The notes: generated from the sequence alone by a model not told the origin. Positions 31,413 through 43,184 are shown, counted from the stretch's first letter. The stretch is 64,000 nucleotides of DNA from Mantis religiosa (GCA_030765055.1 CM060953.1:23781794-23845793); one strand, 5' to 3'. Made by a program: numbers and translations.

Positions 31413-31444
31413 ATGTACCTCATCCTTCGATAAGTCATATTGGA

Positions 31445-31620
31445 CGGCGAATAAAATGATGTTCAAATAAGCCCAGGGTCCATAGAGCTTAGAGTATCCT
31501 TCAGTATAAGAGAAAACACCGGAAAAGTCCTTATCCAGATAACTAAAGCTGACCGAGTTGCGAACTCGGGACCTCTTGAACGTGAAACAGACACGCTACC
31601 ACCCAGCTACAGAGGCAGTG
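31445..31620 (-). mobile_element. S2 SINE
   Basis: Reverse-strand S2: body GATGTTCAAATAAGCCCAGG, head GAACTCGGGACCTCTTGAAC and CAGACACGCTACCACCCAGC. It starts about 20 bases after the RTE-like target duplication. Diverged. Confidence 0.8.
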
Positions 31621-33194
31621 CGAAATAGCCTCGGAGCTCCTCATTCTGAATGACTTTTGCATAACTATATACGTAAGAGTTAAGATAAAACACTAATATA
31701 AGAAAATGATCTCATTAAATCACAGTTTTTAGGTAAAATTTACACTTATGATGTATTTATGCTTATTGATATGTGCTTTCTGCAACAGTTATACTTTTCT
31801 CAAACAGAAAATAGTGTTTTCTCTCCTCTCATGAGCTTGCAAAGAGAACAAAATTTGAAAGCCATCATAGAGCTACAAATTATTTAAAAAGTTGACTGCC
31901 GCTTAAGTTTACTGTACCTCTATATTCTACCTCAAAGATATGTATAATAAAAGCATTAATTTTGTCTGGATTAAGACGAAGCAAATAAAAGAATACGTTG
32001 CCTGTAAAGAAGAATGTGTTGAGAAATTTAGGGGATCGTAATAAAATTTTTAAATGTAAGGGCCTCAAAACATGTATTTCCTGTAAAAGTGGTAGATGGC
32101 CGAGTAAATGTCTTATTTTATGCATTAAACTGGCGTTATTTCACTGTTGCAGGGAGCAGAGCAACAATTATAGAAACAAATCCCATCTACAAAAACAGAG
32201 ACATAACTCTGAAGCAACAATTAAGATGTTTATATCCGTGACAAATATTTACTTTTGGCACAAAGTAAAAACATAGACTCATCATAATGCAAGAATTTAT
32301 TCAGTTCTTAGAGATTAAATGTAGGTTTAGTGGTGGTAGGTTATTTATTAATGAATAGTAAAACGGAATTGCTGCATTTGGTGAATGGAAGGGAAAGGAA
32401 GCAAGCCAGCCGACTTGTCAAGGAAAACAAACAGATTTGTGTGTGTAACCACCAACTTGGTGTAGATAACCATCATGCAAGAGGACGAAACAATGGCTAC
32501 CGCCTCTCTAACACTTTGCATATCTATACAAGTCATCTATCATATTTACTGGCCAGGGGAACGGATCTTTGCCAAAGGGGATGGAAAATTATAGTACACA
32601 TAAAGGGAATTCATTAGTAATTTAAACAAATTGCCTTACTTTGGTACTTAAAGATGGAGGGTTACTGTGCACGAGAATTTATCTTTCCTTATCAACTGAA
32701 ATAGCTCGTATGCGAGTAAAATTCCCTTTGAGTTCGCCACTCATATTTGTTTCGGTTTATCCTGGATGGTAGGCGAATGCCTAGAGTGAATAACATAACG
32801 CTGCACATTTTTTCTACCTCCCCTTTCTGTAATTTCATTTTCTATCGTGTTTCAGCGACAAAAGATCGGGTGAGGAGGTATGCTTTGTGAATGCCTTAGC
32901 ATTCGGTGGGTGACGGACCTTCAGAGATGTGAAGGAGCTAGGCCTAAGGAAGATCCCGTCAAATTTAATGTCTGAATACATTAGAGGCCCCGCCTGCGAG
33001 TCTGCGAACCTCGATCTGAATCCCTCCCCCTTCTGTCCTTCATTACACACCTTTTTTGCAAGTGGAAGGCAGAACTGGCATTTTAAAAGGAAAACAGCTT
33101 CCAAGTTGACTTTTCAGGGTTAACAATGCCTTCAGAAATTTCCTTAGGGTAAAAAGGTTATTCCTCTTTTTAGCTTTAAGGCCCTTTAAGTAGT
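31621..33194. other. No recognisable feature
   Basis: Unique AT-rich DNA with a GC-richer patch around 32870-33080. Frames near 31998-32276 and 32330-32617 show no known domain. Confidence 0.4.
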
Positions 33195-33350
33195 TATGCC
33201 ATATCGGACGATGAATGAAATTGTGCTCAAATGAGTCTAAGACTCATAAATCTTAGGGATACCCCACATTTCCTCTCATGATAAGGGCAAACCCCAGAAA
33301 AAGAACTTATTCAGGTATCCTACCCCAACCGAGATTCGAACTAGAGCTCA
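33195..33350 (-). mobile_element. S2 SINE, diverged
   Basis: Reverse-strand S2 with ATATCGGACGATGAATGAAA at the 3' side and ACCGAGATTCGAACTAGAG around the B box. It lies about 90 bases before the plus-strand S2-derived array, head to the array. Confidence 0.75.
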
Positions 33351-33439
33351 CAGAAGTGAGCCTTGAAATGAAGCTAAAGAAAGAGATAAAAGGCCTGATT
33401 TAATTGCCTTTTGAAGAAAGTTATTGCAGATTGGAAATA

Positions 33440-34890
33440 TTCATACTCATTTGAACATCATTTCATTCTTCGTCCGATATGACAACGTTCAAAGCTTTCC
33501 CTTATCCTGAAAGATTAATATCTCGTAGCTCTAAGCTCTATGTACCCTGTACTAATTTGAACATCATTTCATTCATCGTCCGATATGACTTAACGTTGGA
33601 GGTTTTCCCTTATCCTGAAAGATGAATGTCTGGTAACTCTAAGCTCTATGTACCCTGCACTTATTTGAACATTATTTCATCCATCGTCCGATTTGACAAC
33701 GTTGGAGGTTTTCCCTTATCCTGAAAGATGAATGTCTGGTAACTCTAAGCTCTATGTACCCTGTACTCATTTGAACATCATTTCATTCATTGTCCGATAT
33801 GACTTAACGTTGGAGGTTTTCCCTTATCCTGAAAGATGAATGTCTGGTAACTCTAAGCTCTATGTACCCTGTACTCATTTGAACATCATTTCATTCATTG
33901 TCCGATATGACTTAACGTTGGAGGTTTTCTCTTATCTTGAAAGATGAATGTCTGATAACTCTAAGTTCTATGTACCCTGTACTCATTTGAACATTATATC
34001 ATTCATCGTCCGATATGACATAACGTTGGAGGTTTTCCCTTATCCTGAAAGGTGAATGTCTGATAACTCTAAGCTCTATGTACCCTGTACTTATAAACAT
34101 TATTTCATTCGTCGTCCGATTTGACTTAACGTTGGAGGTTTTCTCTTATCCTGAGAGATGAATGTCAGATAACTCTAAGCTCTATGTACCCTGTACTCAT
34201 TTGAACATCATTTCATTCGTCGTCCGATTTGACTTAACGTTGGAGGTTTTCTCTTATCCTGAAAGATGAATGTCTGGTAACTCTAAGCTCTATGTACCCT
34301 GTACTTATTTGAACATCATTTCATCCATCGTCCGATATGACTTAACGTTGGAGGGTTTCCCTTATCCTGAAAGATGAATGTCTGGTAACTCTAAGCTCTA
34401 TGTACCCTGTACTCATTTGAACATCATTTTATTCATCGTCCGATATGACTTAACGTTGGAGGGTTTCCCTTATCCTGAAAGATGAATGTCTGGTAACTCT
34501 AAGCTCTATGTACCCTGTACTCATTTGAACATTATTTTATTCATCGTCCGATATGACTTAACGTTGGAGGTTTTTCTTATCCTGAAAGATGAATGTCTGG
34601 TAACTCTAAACTGTATGTACCCTGTACTCATTTGAACATCATTTTATTCATCGTCCGATACGACTTAACGTTGGAGGTTTTCCCTTATCCTGAAAGATGA
34701 ATGTCTGGTAACTATGAGCTCTATGTACCCTGTACTCATTTGAAAATCATTTCATTCATCGTCCGATATGAGTTACCGTCGGAGGTTTTCCCTTACCCTG
34801 AAAGATGAATGTCTGGTAACTATGAGCTCTATGTACCTGGACTCATTTGAGTATCATTTCATTCATCGTCCGATATGACTTCTTGGAGGA
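33440..34890 (+). repeat. 108-bp tandem array derived from the S2 body, about 13 units
   Basis: Same unit and period as 8099-8745 (CTTATCCTGAAAGATGAATG marker at 33610, 33716, 33824 and on). Units vary at scattered sites (CATTTCATTC/CATTTTATTC; TCTGGTAAC/TCTGATAAC; TCTTATC/CCTTATC), with occasional small indels. No plus-strand tRNA-like head is present at the left edge, unlike at 8 kb. The right edge returns to the single-copy SINE end (TTGGAGGACATAAATTC). Confidence 0.95.
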
Positions 34891-35713
34891 CATAAATTCA
34901 AAACAAACAAAAAAATCTCTGATGTAAGACTTGGAGTAGCTAAAAAGAATTATCTTTAATTCACTAACTTTAAAAATAAAGAGTCTACCAAAGGAAATTT
35001 AAGACAGTCCTCTTCTCACGTGAGTTGAACCATCAGTAAATTAGATAACGATTTAAAAAACAGCGTTGTCTGTCATATAGGTACTAAATATAATGCATAG
35101 ATACTTTAAGTTCCATGCCATTTCGCAAGACATAACTTGTCTCCAGAATTTATAGTAACGCTATCTAAGACAAAGTTCCGTTGAGCAAGTTAGCCAAGCT
35201 AGACTAAAAAACAACAACTGCACAGCGTCTGTTAAAGAGCGCAATGCGGTTTCACCTTCCCCCAACACTTACCCGCCTGCTATTTGGACTGCCTTTTGGT
35301 CTCTCTCCACCCTCGCAATTTGAACCCAATTGCAAGATATCTGCTCTTTGAAATTGAATTTGGTTTTCAGAACTGAAGGTGAAACGTCAACATTTCTGGA
35401 CTTTAAACAAGGAAGTTCTTTTGGAGGAAGAACATTTGACTTAAAGCAAGTCAAATTTACATTCCTAATAGAATATTTGAAACTATAATAGAGTTGACAG
35501 TCGACTGTACAGGTGTTTTTAATCTTTGTAATCTCGCTTTAGATGTCTTCGGTTCTAAGCGGAAAACATGAATAATGTATGTATGTATTTAAAATCCAAA
35601 CGATAGCAACAGATATCTCGCAAATTTTTGAGTCCATAAAAAGAAAGAAATGTGTTTGACATAAATTTTGACAATAATCATATCCAGAGGTTACGTTTAC
35701 CTCTGACGTTATG
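34891..35713. other. No recognisable feature
   Basis: AT-rich DNA with a GTATGTATGTAT run near 35578, similar to the retrotransposon tail that follows but without adjacent coding sequence. Confidence 0.4.
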
Positions 35714-36551
35714 TAGGTATGTATGTATTCACTGCAATTGGGTACTACCCGGTGGCAGAGTTAAGAATACAGATCAAATTACAATTACTAGATTTACAAC
35801 AATAACACAGTAAACAATACAAACATGATATTATTTTACTTTAGTCACCTAAAACATATCTAATTACTTCTCTATTTACATATTATATACCATTATAATT
35901 CAAAAGTTAAACTATAAACCATCTAGATTTTTTCTAAATTTCTTCAGCGACAGGGGACAGCCCTGAAAGACTGCTACAGGCAATTCATTCCATTCTTCAA
36001 TGGTTCTGTTAACAAAAGAAAATTTTCCTACGTCGGTTCTGTATCTTCTACCCTTAATTGTATACCTATGATCGTTTCGTCCATAATAATCCGGATTATC
36101 TAACCTTACACTAACGTCCACCCATGCCTTTACACCAGCATTAGCTTTGAATAATGCTACCAACCTATGTTTTTTACGCCTAATTCTTAATTCCTCCCAT
36201 TTAGTCTCATCTACTTTTATAGACCCAAAATACTTGCCTCTTTTTATGAATTTTGTTGCCCTCTTCTGTATTTTTTCTAATGGATCGATTTGGTTAGCTC
36301 TATACGGGTCCCAGCATGCTACTCCATATTCCATAACCGGCCGCACTAAGGCCTTGTAGGCAATTTCCCTGGACCTAGCGCTCCCCTTTTTCAATATTCT
36401 CATTACGAAATGTAATGCCTTCCACGCATTCCTAGATGTGGAATTTACTTGTTCGTCCCATCCAGCATTACTTGCCAGGTACACTCCCAAGTATTTGCAG
36501 CTGTCCACCTGTGGAATTTGCACCCCTCCCATGTGATAGTTAACAATAATA
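35714..36551 (-). mobile_element. Jockey/CR1-like non-LTR retrotransposon, 5' truncated, copy 2
   Basis: Near-identical to 6640-7476 in reverse: 3' end with GGTATGTATGTATTCACTGC at the left, homology ending at 36551 within ATTATTGTTAAC. It is truncated about 300 bases further in than copy 1. The close similarity suggests that both derive from the same recently active source. No target duplication recognised. Confidence 0.88.
35912..36551 (-). pseudogene. Reverse transcriptase (ORF2) C-terminal fragment, copy 2
   Basis: An uninterrupted frame from MGGVQIPQVDSCKYLGVYLA through RPVMEYGVACWDPYRANQI and FVNRTIEEWNELPVAVFQGC to a terminal KKFRKNLDGL. The FADD catalytic box lies upstream of the truncation and is missing. 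The C-terminus is intact, unlike copy 1, and defines the normal stop. Minor substitutions only (for example IKVDETK for TKGDETK). Confidence 0.88.
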
Positions 36552-37961
36552 ATGACTTCACATTTGACATAGGTGTAAATATTAGGGAAAAATTACAATA
36601 ACAAGGAATATTTTGGAATGGTTTATCTTCGCACAAAAAGTATACGATATAAATTTTGACCTTTAGCAGATCTACAACTGGAGGAAGTAAACTGTATTTT
36701 CCAGAGTTTGTAGTTATAAGTTTGTGTGCATGAAGGTAGTTAAATGCTCCTTGATTAATGTTAGCGAGGTTTTGAACCAATGCTAAACTGCGAGGTGAGA
36801 AATAATTGCCCGGTACGTAAGCCGATAGTGTTTTGTTCGGAGCCTTCGAGAAACAATAATCAAAACTAGTGATTTAATACAGGGCTTTGTCTTGGGGAAG
36901 GCCTTGTTAAAATGCAAAAGACGAATCAATAGATAGCAATCTGGAAAATAACTCTTGTATAGAGAACTAATAAACAAATGGTAAAAAAGGAATAACTTGC
37001 AATTGGAGAAACTGAATGCCATAAGGTTTATACCGTTATGTATCGCAACTCAAAACCTGATCTTCAACACAGATGGAGCAAGACCGTCTCCATGACAACG
37101 GTTTGACGTTCATTTGTCTCTGCCGCCATCTTGGAAAACATGTAAAAACCATGCGGTAACATTCTGTTTCTTTTTACTCGGTTCTTCATTCCTTTGACCA
37201 AGCAATAAAACTCGACCATACGTGATCCTGTGGCCAGATTAAAAACTGCATTTCCTTTACTGCCACCAATTACGAAAGACCATGAAAATTCTATTTTTGG
37301 CATAAATAAGGAGTGGCGTTATTCAAAAGAGAGAAAATTGCACTCACTACAAACAACCTGGTGATCAGAAAACCTATCTTGTTAAAAAAGAGCCACCTGT
37401 TAGGACGATAATGAAGCCTAACTTTGCAAAATTCAACATCTGCAGGTACACAGAAACTTATTATATCTGATTATTGAAAGAAATTTAGTTGTAAAATTGA
37501 TACTCCTATTTTAGGTGAAATTTTATAGACATTTTTTATAATTTGTGTACTATTTTTGTTTCCATACACTATTCAACTACTCATAAGCATAAATTCACAT
37601 AAAATGTTCAACTTATTATTTAAAAATGATGGTAGAAGAGGACACTTAATTCCTCAGAGTATGTCTAAATTCTACCACTGAGTTATTCTTTTGTTGCCCT
37701 CTCTACTATACATTTATAGTAATTAGATGAACCTTGCATTCCTTAAAAATTTTAAACTTGATATTTCACAGAAATTCCTGTTTTAGGAATCACCTGAAAT
37801 CAAAAGGTAATATTTATAAAAGGAAATGCCTTTTTCTGTGTTTGCGTCTATGAACAGTATTACTTAATAGTGATAGATTTGACACCAAATGTTTAGCAAG
37901 TCCGCCCCAAAATATCCTTTACGTGGCTAATGTTTCGCTTAGTTTGGTATTCTCAAAATGA
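36552..37961. other. No recognised gene; CAAGATGGCGGC motif near 37119-37137
   Basis: On the minus strand the sequence TTTTCCAAGATGGCGGCAGA contains the CAAGATGGCGGC core known as a YY1 site that often overlaps start codons in animal genes. A 79-codon minus frame (37064-37303) includes it, followed by MAAETNERQTVVMETVLLHLC and a stop. Without a donor site or homology I do not call an exon. Confidence 0.3.
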
Positions 37962-38358
37962 CGAGGGTGGTCTGAAAAGTTTTCGTTGTACATCTGTTGA
38001 CAGTTACCAAAGTTTCAGCCGTTTTGGACACTCAACTAATATATAACAGTCGTTAGAGTGAGCTGATGTGAGTGTTTTTTTATGAAATGGACAAAAGCTA
38101 GTATCGAGCTGTCATTAAATATTTCTTTTTGATAGGCAATATGCCTACACAAACCAAAGATGAGTTGGATTCTTTTTATGGGGACTCTGCACCATCATTT
38201 ACACAGTGTAATTTTAGGCAGCTGAATTTAAACGTGGCCGTAAGAGCTGGGGAGACAATGAACGTTCAGGACGTCCAAAAACTCCAACTACCGACGAAAA
38301 CATCGCCAAAGTTCACCAAATGGTGCTAAACGACCGCCGAATTAAAGTCAGAGAGATA

Positions 38359-39071
38359 CGAGGGCTATCCAGAAAGTAGATTACGTTTTCGTCTGTTTCC
38401 GCTAGGGGCGGGGCTAGCGCGGCCATCTTGGGGTCAGAGCGTTGCGCAGCTCAGTCGGCATCTAGCCGTGCTAGTGAGAGGTTCGTGCTGTGCTCCGTTC
38501 AGATACTGTGACGGTTTGAAACGTCTGCGTTAATTGAAAATCCCGCGAGCTGCGAGGTGCGTGCAGTAATAAGGTTTCTGGCTGCAAAAAACTGTAAACC
38601 GATAGAAATCTATCGGCAGCTTTGTGAAGTGTATGGGGACAACATTATCACTGAAGGTGGAGTGCGTCAGTGGGTCATCAGATTTAAAAATGGCCGAACC
38701 AATGTTCATGTGAAGTTCTTGAATCTTTTAAGTGGGAGTTGTTTCCTCATCCGCCGTACAGTCCCGACCTGGCACCGAGCGACTTCCACCTATTCCCAGC
38801 AATGAAGAAGTGGCTGGCTATGCAGCGTTTTGATGACGACGCACAGCTGCAAGAAGAGGTAACGAAGTGGTTGAAGGCGCAGGCGGCCGAATTTTTCGAC
38901 GAAGGAATTTCCAAGCTCGTACATCGCTACGATAAATGCCTTAATTTGAATGGTGACTATGTCGAAAAGTAGAATTTGAGTGTGGCTTTCATCTGTATAT
39001 AATAAAATTTGTTTCCTATACTTTGTTTACTTTTTATTCCAAAACGTAATCTACTTTCTGGATAGCCCTCG
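38359..39071 (+). mobile_element. Mariner Mar-3, internally deleted, nested in Mar-2
   Basis: Near-perfect inverted ends CGAGGGCTATCCAGAAAGTA, with TA on both sides (38357-38358, 39072-39073). The empty site, AGAGATAGT in Mar-2 at 46440-46455, confirms the insertion. About 600 bases are missing inside: the N-terminal helix-turn-helix coding joins directly to the C-terminal catalytic coding around 38717-38740. The structure is that of a non-autonomous derivative with good ends. Confidence 0.93.
38530..38972 (+). pseudogene. Mar-3 transposase, N-terminus fused to C-terminus by deletion
   Basis: The left part reads VRAVIRFLAAKNCKPIEIYR and VRQWVIRFKNGRTNVH, the first helix-turn-helix of a mariner transposase. 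In another frame, the right part reads PHPPYSPDLAPSDFHLFPAM, then ISKLVHRYDKCLNLNGDYVE. Only the last catalytic aspartate remains. ATT stands where the start ATG of IENPAS (normally MENPAS-like, my inference) would be, so the start codon is probably also lost. Confidence 0.85.
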
Positions 39072-39780
39072 TAGTAGTGGCTATAAACATGTCAAAAGAA
39101 CGTTTTTAAGTATTAAATCAACATTTAGACATGAAAAAGCTGTCCGTACGTTGGGTGCCGCGTTTGCTCATGCTAGACCAAAAACGTGTTCGAATGAACA
39201 TTTCCAACGCTCTGTTGGCGCAGTTTAGGCACGAATTAATTACTGTAGATGAAACTTAGATACCTCATTATACGTCCGAAACAAAAATACAGTCCAAACA
39301 GTGGACTGCAAAGGGGCTACTGGCTCCAAAAAAGCAAAAACTGTTGTTTTTTTCGGCTGGGAAAGTGATGGCGACTGTTTTTGGGATAGTCATGGTATTA
39401 TCTTCAAAAAGGAAAAACAATTACAGGAGCATACTACGCATGCTTACTTGACAAACTGGAGGCAGAACTTGCGGAAAAACGGCCACATTTGCAGAAAAAT
39501 AAAATCCTGTTTCACCAAGACAACGCATCGTCTCACACCTCAGCGCTTGCAATGGCGAAAATCCACGAATTACGGTTTGGACTACTTGACCATTCGCCTT
39601 ACTCACCAGATCTAGTAGCCCCAAGCGACTTCATTTTGTTCCCTCATCTGAAAATTACGCTCGAAGGACAGAGATTTTCGTCAAATGAAGAGGCAATCAC
39701 CTTGGTGAACAATTATTTTGCAGAGAAAAACGCCGAGTACTATTTGGACGGGTTACAGAGATGGGAACATCACTCGGATA

Positions 39781-41340
39781 GAGCGATCAGGGAAGACGGG
39801 AATATACCTCAGTGCAATCTGAACATCAAAACATCAAAACAGCGTAGGTTACAAGACGTATATTTTTTTTTAATTGCTAAATCGATATCCCATGTCTTTA
39901 AGTATTCTGCATAATGTGTACCACCTTCAAAGGATATATTTTCTTTAACAGTATTCGTTAGTCCATTCAATGTAGGAATTTTTCTCTGTTTGTAAAACTT
40001 GAGAAAAGTTTATGTACAACACATTTTTCAAACTCACCGAGCTCGAACCTTTTTGGAAGTTGAAAGCTTTCTCTCGTACGCTTTGAATTTTGAACGTCTT
40101 TCACTATATTATGTATAGTTCGTTTACTTTTACAGACTGCCGTTGCTGTAGCTTTATTTAGACCTTTAGGTTTATCTTTTTACGAAATTGTAACACATTT
40201 AATGTTAATTTTCCACTTTGTGAGCGTATGACGGTGTTTACATTTTGACTTGATTCGATCCCGTCCACTATAAGACACTCAACTATTTTTATTGCCGAAC
40301 GCTACAGGGAATGGTGACGTAATACCGCTTAGGTATTTGTGTTTACGCGAACTTCCACTGTTGACTGTCTTTCTTCAGAAAGTTTGTACATTTCATTTGT
40401 CATGATTTGGATTCGTCATTTGTCATTTTTAGAATTACTGATGTGAACTAATAGGACAATATGACCGACTACAAACAAACAATTTAAACAAACGAATTGC
40501 AACGAACAATTTTAAATTTAATTAATCATTCTTCCTTTTTGTAGCATAATTTTCAAACTTGAAGATCATTAAAAGAAACAAATACAGGTAATTTCTAGAG
40601 AGCTATAAATCACGATCAGCACTTCCTTATTTTTGAGGTCGTGCTATCCTTATGCCAGCATTCGTATCCCAGCGATGAGATAGAGTCACAGCTGATCCAA
40701 TTATATTCTCATTAGCAGGAGCCGCAGTAACCTTAGCGGTGAGGATATTGGTAAAGTCAAATATTATTACACATTCTCTTAAGAGATGGCGCTGAGATCG
40801 TTACCACCAGATGCTGGCGCTTCCTGCAGGGAGCTCACCATGTGCCTATCCGTAACGTAACGTCAGAGGAAACCGGGTTGCCCGGGACTCGAACCATTTA
40901 CTTTAGACCTTATATAACCTATAAATATATGATAATTTTAATTTTATTAGTTATTGTAATAGCTTCATCTAATTGTTATCTAGAGAGAGTGTGTTAATTA
41001 AGCTTAAAGGCTTTTATTATTATAATAAAAGTTAACTTTTGAGTTAATTTTCCATTGTAGTAATCTAGATACAGGAACAAGGTACCCCTGTATTATTTAC
41101 TCTAAAATTAAAATAGAGACAATTTGTATAATAATCTCAAATCTATACAAACTAATTGTAATATTTATTTCACCATTTCAAAGCCTAATTCGTGTTCTAA
41201 CATGTGGGCTGTAATTTCATAAGTCAATAGAAGCTTAAAAAGGATTTACGAAGTCTTTTCCTGTGCTTGAACTTACATAAGAATTGATTTATTTATTCAA
41301 TTACATATTTTAACTAACTCTTAACAGATGATGAAATAAT
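39781..41340. other. No recognised gene
   Basis: AT-rich. Around 40870-40900 there is a reverse B-box-like CGGGACTCGAACCATTT that could belong to an old tRNA-like repeat, with no A box visible. Confidence 0.35.
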
Positions 41341-41510
41341 TGGCGAAATGATGTTCAAATGAGTCTAGGGTACGTAGAACTTATGAGTTATCTGACATTC
41401 ATACGTTCAAACCTTATCCAGATAACTCATCCTGACCGAGTTTCTAGCTCGGTACTTCTTGAACGTGAGCCAAACACGTTACCATCTACGCTAATAGAGG
41501 TCCTGAAATA
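41341..41510 (-). mobile_element. S2 SINE, diverged
   Basis: Reverse-strand S2: ATGATGTTCAAATGAGTCTA, then TTATCCAGATAACTCATCCT, then CTTGAACGTGAGCCAAACAC. Confidence 0.75.
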
Positions 41511-42044
41511 GAAAATAGTTCTTGCTATTCCATTTAATATAAATAGCTACAGCACACAATGGGTACATAAAAGCCAATTACATTTATTTGCAAGTAATAA
41601 AAGATACATGGCCATGGTGCAAACAGAAGACCGAGTTTAAAAAGTGAAATCGACGATCTTTAATTGTAGCAGATAAGAAGGTTTGACATTTAATTTATTG
41701 TAACTATTTCAGCAATTACTTGACCACTCCAATCCAAGGGAGTACTCGTTCACTATTCAACATTTGCACATCTTCCAAGGCTGAAAGTTAAACGTTAAAG
41801 GGGTCAGGCGTTCCACCGATCTTTCACATCATTATATGTGAACCTCAAGGAATATTTCATCCGCTTTTAGAATGGTGGAGACTCTATGAAATTACAGTTA
41901 TAAGGAGTAAAGAGAAGGTATCACCAGAAAGAGCCTATAGACCATAAGGACATATCCTGATGTTTTCTGCGTGGTCATAACTGCGCCACTATAGGAATGC
42001 CTGTCAGTACAGACCATCCCTTTTGCTTCCACGTGTTCCAAATA
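41511..42044. other. No recognisable feature
   Basis: Unique AT-rich flank of the Tc1-like element. Confidence 0.4.
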
Positions 42045-42305
42045 CAGTACGCGCAAGATAAGAAGAGCACTGGATTTACGGTCTAGTGCGGGCAGAGGGG
42101 AAGTTGCGAGAGCTAACACTCTTTTGTTTCTGTAGTGTGGTCAAGCTTGAAAAACACAGTTCAACAAAATAGCGTGTAAGATAAGCGAAGACATGCGCCG
42201 CAAGTGTGAGATCTGTGGACAAACATTAAATTGAACCCGATCCAATAAGTTGTATATTTATATACTTACTATTTATGAAACACATAGTAACAGTAAACAA
42301 ATATT

Positions 42306-42660
42306 ATGACAGCTATAAATACTCATTCGCTTTGTGATTCTTCTATTTCTGAGTCCACTGCATCAGTTTCATTGCTAGTATCCTCTGATCTGTTGATAAT
42401 TTCATCAATCGCATTTTCTATTACACCATTATTTCTCCAATATTTCATTTCCAGCTCTTGGACCTTCTTGCAGTATCCTTCCCAATCCGTCGCAGTTACA
42501 GAAGAGAATGCTTCTATAGCAAGTTTCTGCAGACATATCACCAGTAACGTTGTGTCCTCTGAAAACGTACTTTATTTTTGCCAACGCTAGTTCAATTGCA
42601 TTCAGATCACAGTTATACGGAGGTAAACGAATAATAGTTTCTCCCCTTTCGATGTATGTA
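42306..42660 (-). pseudogene. Tc1/IS630-like (DDE_3-type) transposase C-terminus
   Basis: The minus strand reads ETIIRLPPYNCDLNAIELAL, AKIKYVFRGHNVTGDMS, then after a one-base shift KLAIEAFSSVTATDWEGYCK, VQELEMKYWRNNGVIENAID and an acidic tail to the stop near 42323. CDLN.IEL holds the last catalytic residue. The SINE at 42664 cuts it just before that block; upstream, past the SINE, GATGTTATGGCTCTCGAAAG is shared with copy 1. Most of the N-terminal two thirds is unrecognisable, replaced by the AAGG tract. Confidence 0.8.
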
Positions 42661-42663
42661 ATG

Positions 42664-42904
42664 TATATTGTTCAACGCCCGCTTTTACAACATATGGCGC
42701 CGCAGGCGATGACACTGATGATACATGAGATGAAGATGGAGCACCGGTGGAATGAGATGGCGGGGGAAACCGGAGGTCCCTGAGAAAACACGCCCCAACG
42801 CAGTGTTGTCCACCACAAATCTCACTTTGCGGTCGCCTGAGATCGAACCCGGGCCGCCTTGGTGAGAGCCAAGCGGTCTAACCACTGAGCCACGGCGTGA
42901 CCTG
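42664..42904 (-). mobile_element. S3 SINE inserted in the Tc1-like transposase
   Basis: Full-length reverse-strand relative of 27896-28140, with the tRNA-Glu-like head at the right (GATCGAACCCGGGCC; GGTGAGAGCCAAGCGG; TAACCACTGAGCCACGGCG). The flanks TCCCCTTTCGA (about 42638) and TCCACTTTCGA (about 42905) look like an 11-base target duplication with one difference, implying a short ATGTATGTAATG-type tail between SINE and left repeat. Confidence 0.88.
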
Positions 42905-43084
42905 TCCACTTTCGAGAGCCATAACATCCACAACATAGGCAAGTCTTGCTTCTAGGTTTGTTAGCCTCTATTATATACCGGTGTAGCTTAGGTAATGGAG
43001 GGAAATAGAAAGCTCTGTAGAAATATACAAAGGGCTCAGAGCAAGAGCAAAAGAAAGATAAAAGAGCAAGATATAAGGAAAAGG

Positions 43085-43141
43085 AGGAGGCCAAAAGGAA
43101 AGGATTGAAGGGAAAAGAAGAAAGAAAGAAAGAATGAATGA

Positions 43142-43184
<43 letters not shown>

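Larger units (their letters stand above)
37962..39780 (+). mobile_element. Mariner Mar-2, 3' truncated, carrying nested Mar-3
   Basis: The left end CGAGGGTGGTCTGAAAAGTT matches the Mar-2 element at 46001. Coding homology to Mar-2 runs to about 39777 (GAGATGGGAACATCACTC), after which the sequence is unrelated; the last ~30 codons, 3' UTR and right terminal repeat are absent. A 713-bp Mar-3 element sits in the N-terminal coding region. Left flanking bases are GA, not TA, so the left border has mutated or the TA was lost. Confidence 0.85.
38090..39780 (+). pseudogene. Mar-2 transposase pseudogene, split by Mar-3
   Basis: The N-terminal part is readable around 38090-38358 (YRAVIKYFF, NMPTQTKDELDSFYGDSAPS, TTDENIAKVHQMV). 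After the insertion it resumes with a KNMSKERF-like stretch at 39080 and STLGAAF for the usual VRWVPRL. The catalytic core shows KILFHQDNASSHTSALAMAK and YSPDLVAPSDFILFPHLK, where an extra V breaks DLAPSD. YYLDGLQRWEHH is the last mariner-like stretch. Several frameshifts and one stop where ETW is expected (GATGAAACTTAG). Inactive. Confidence 0.85.
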
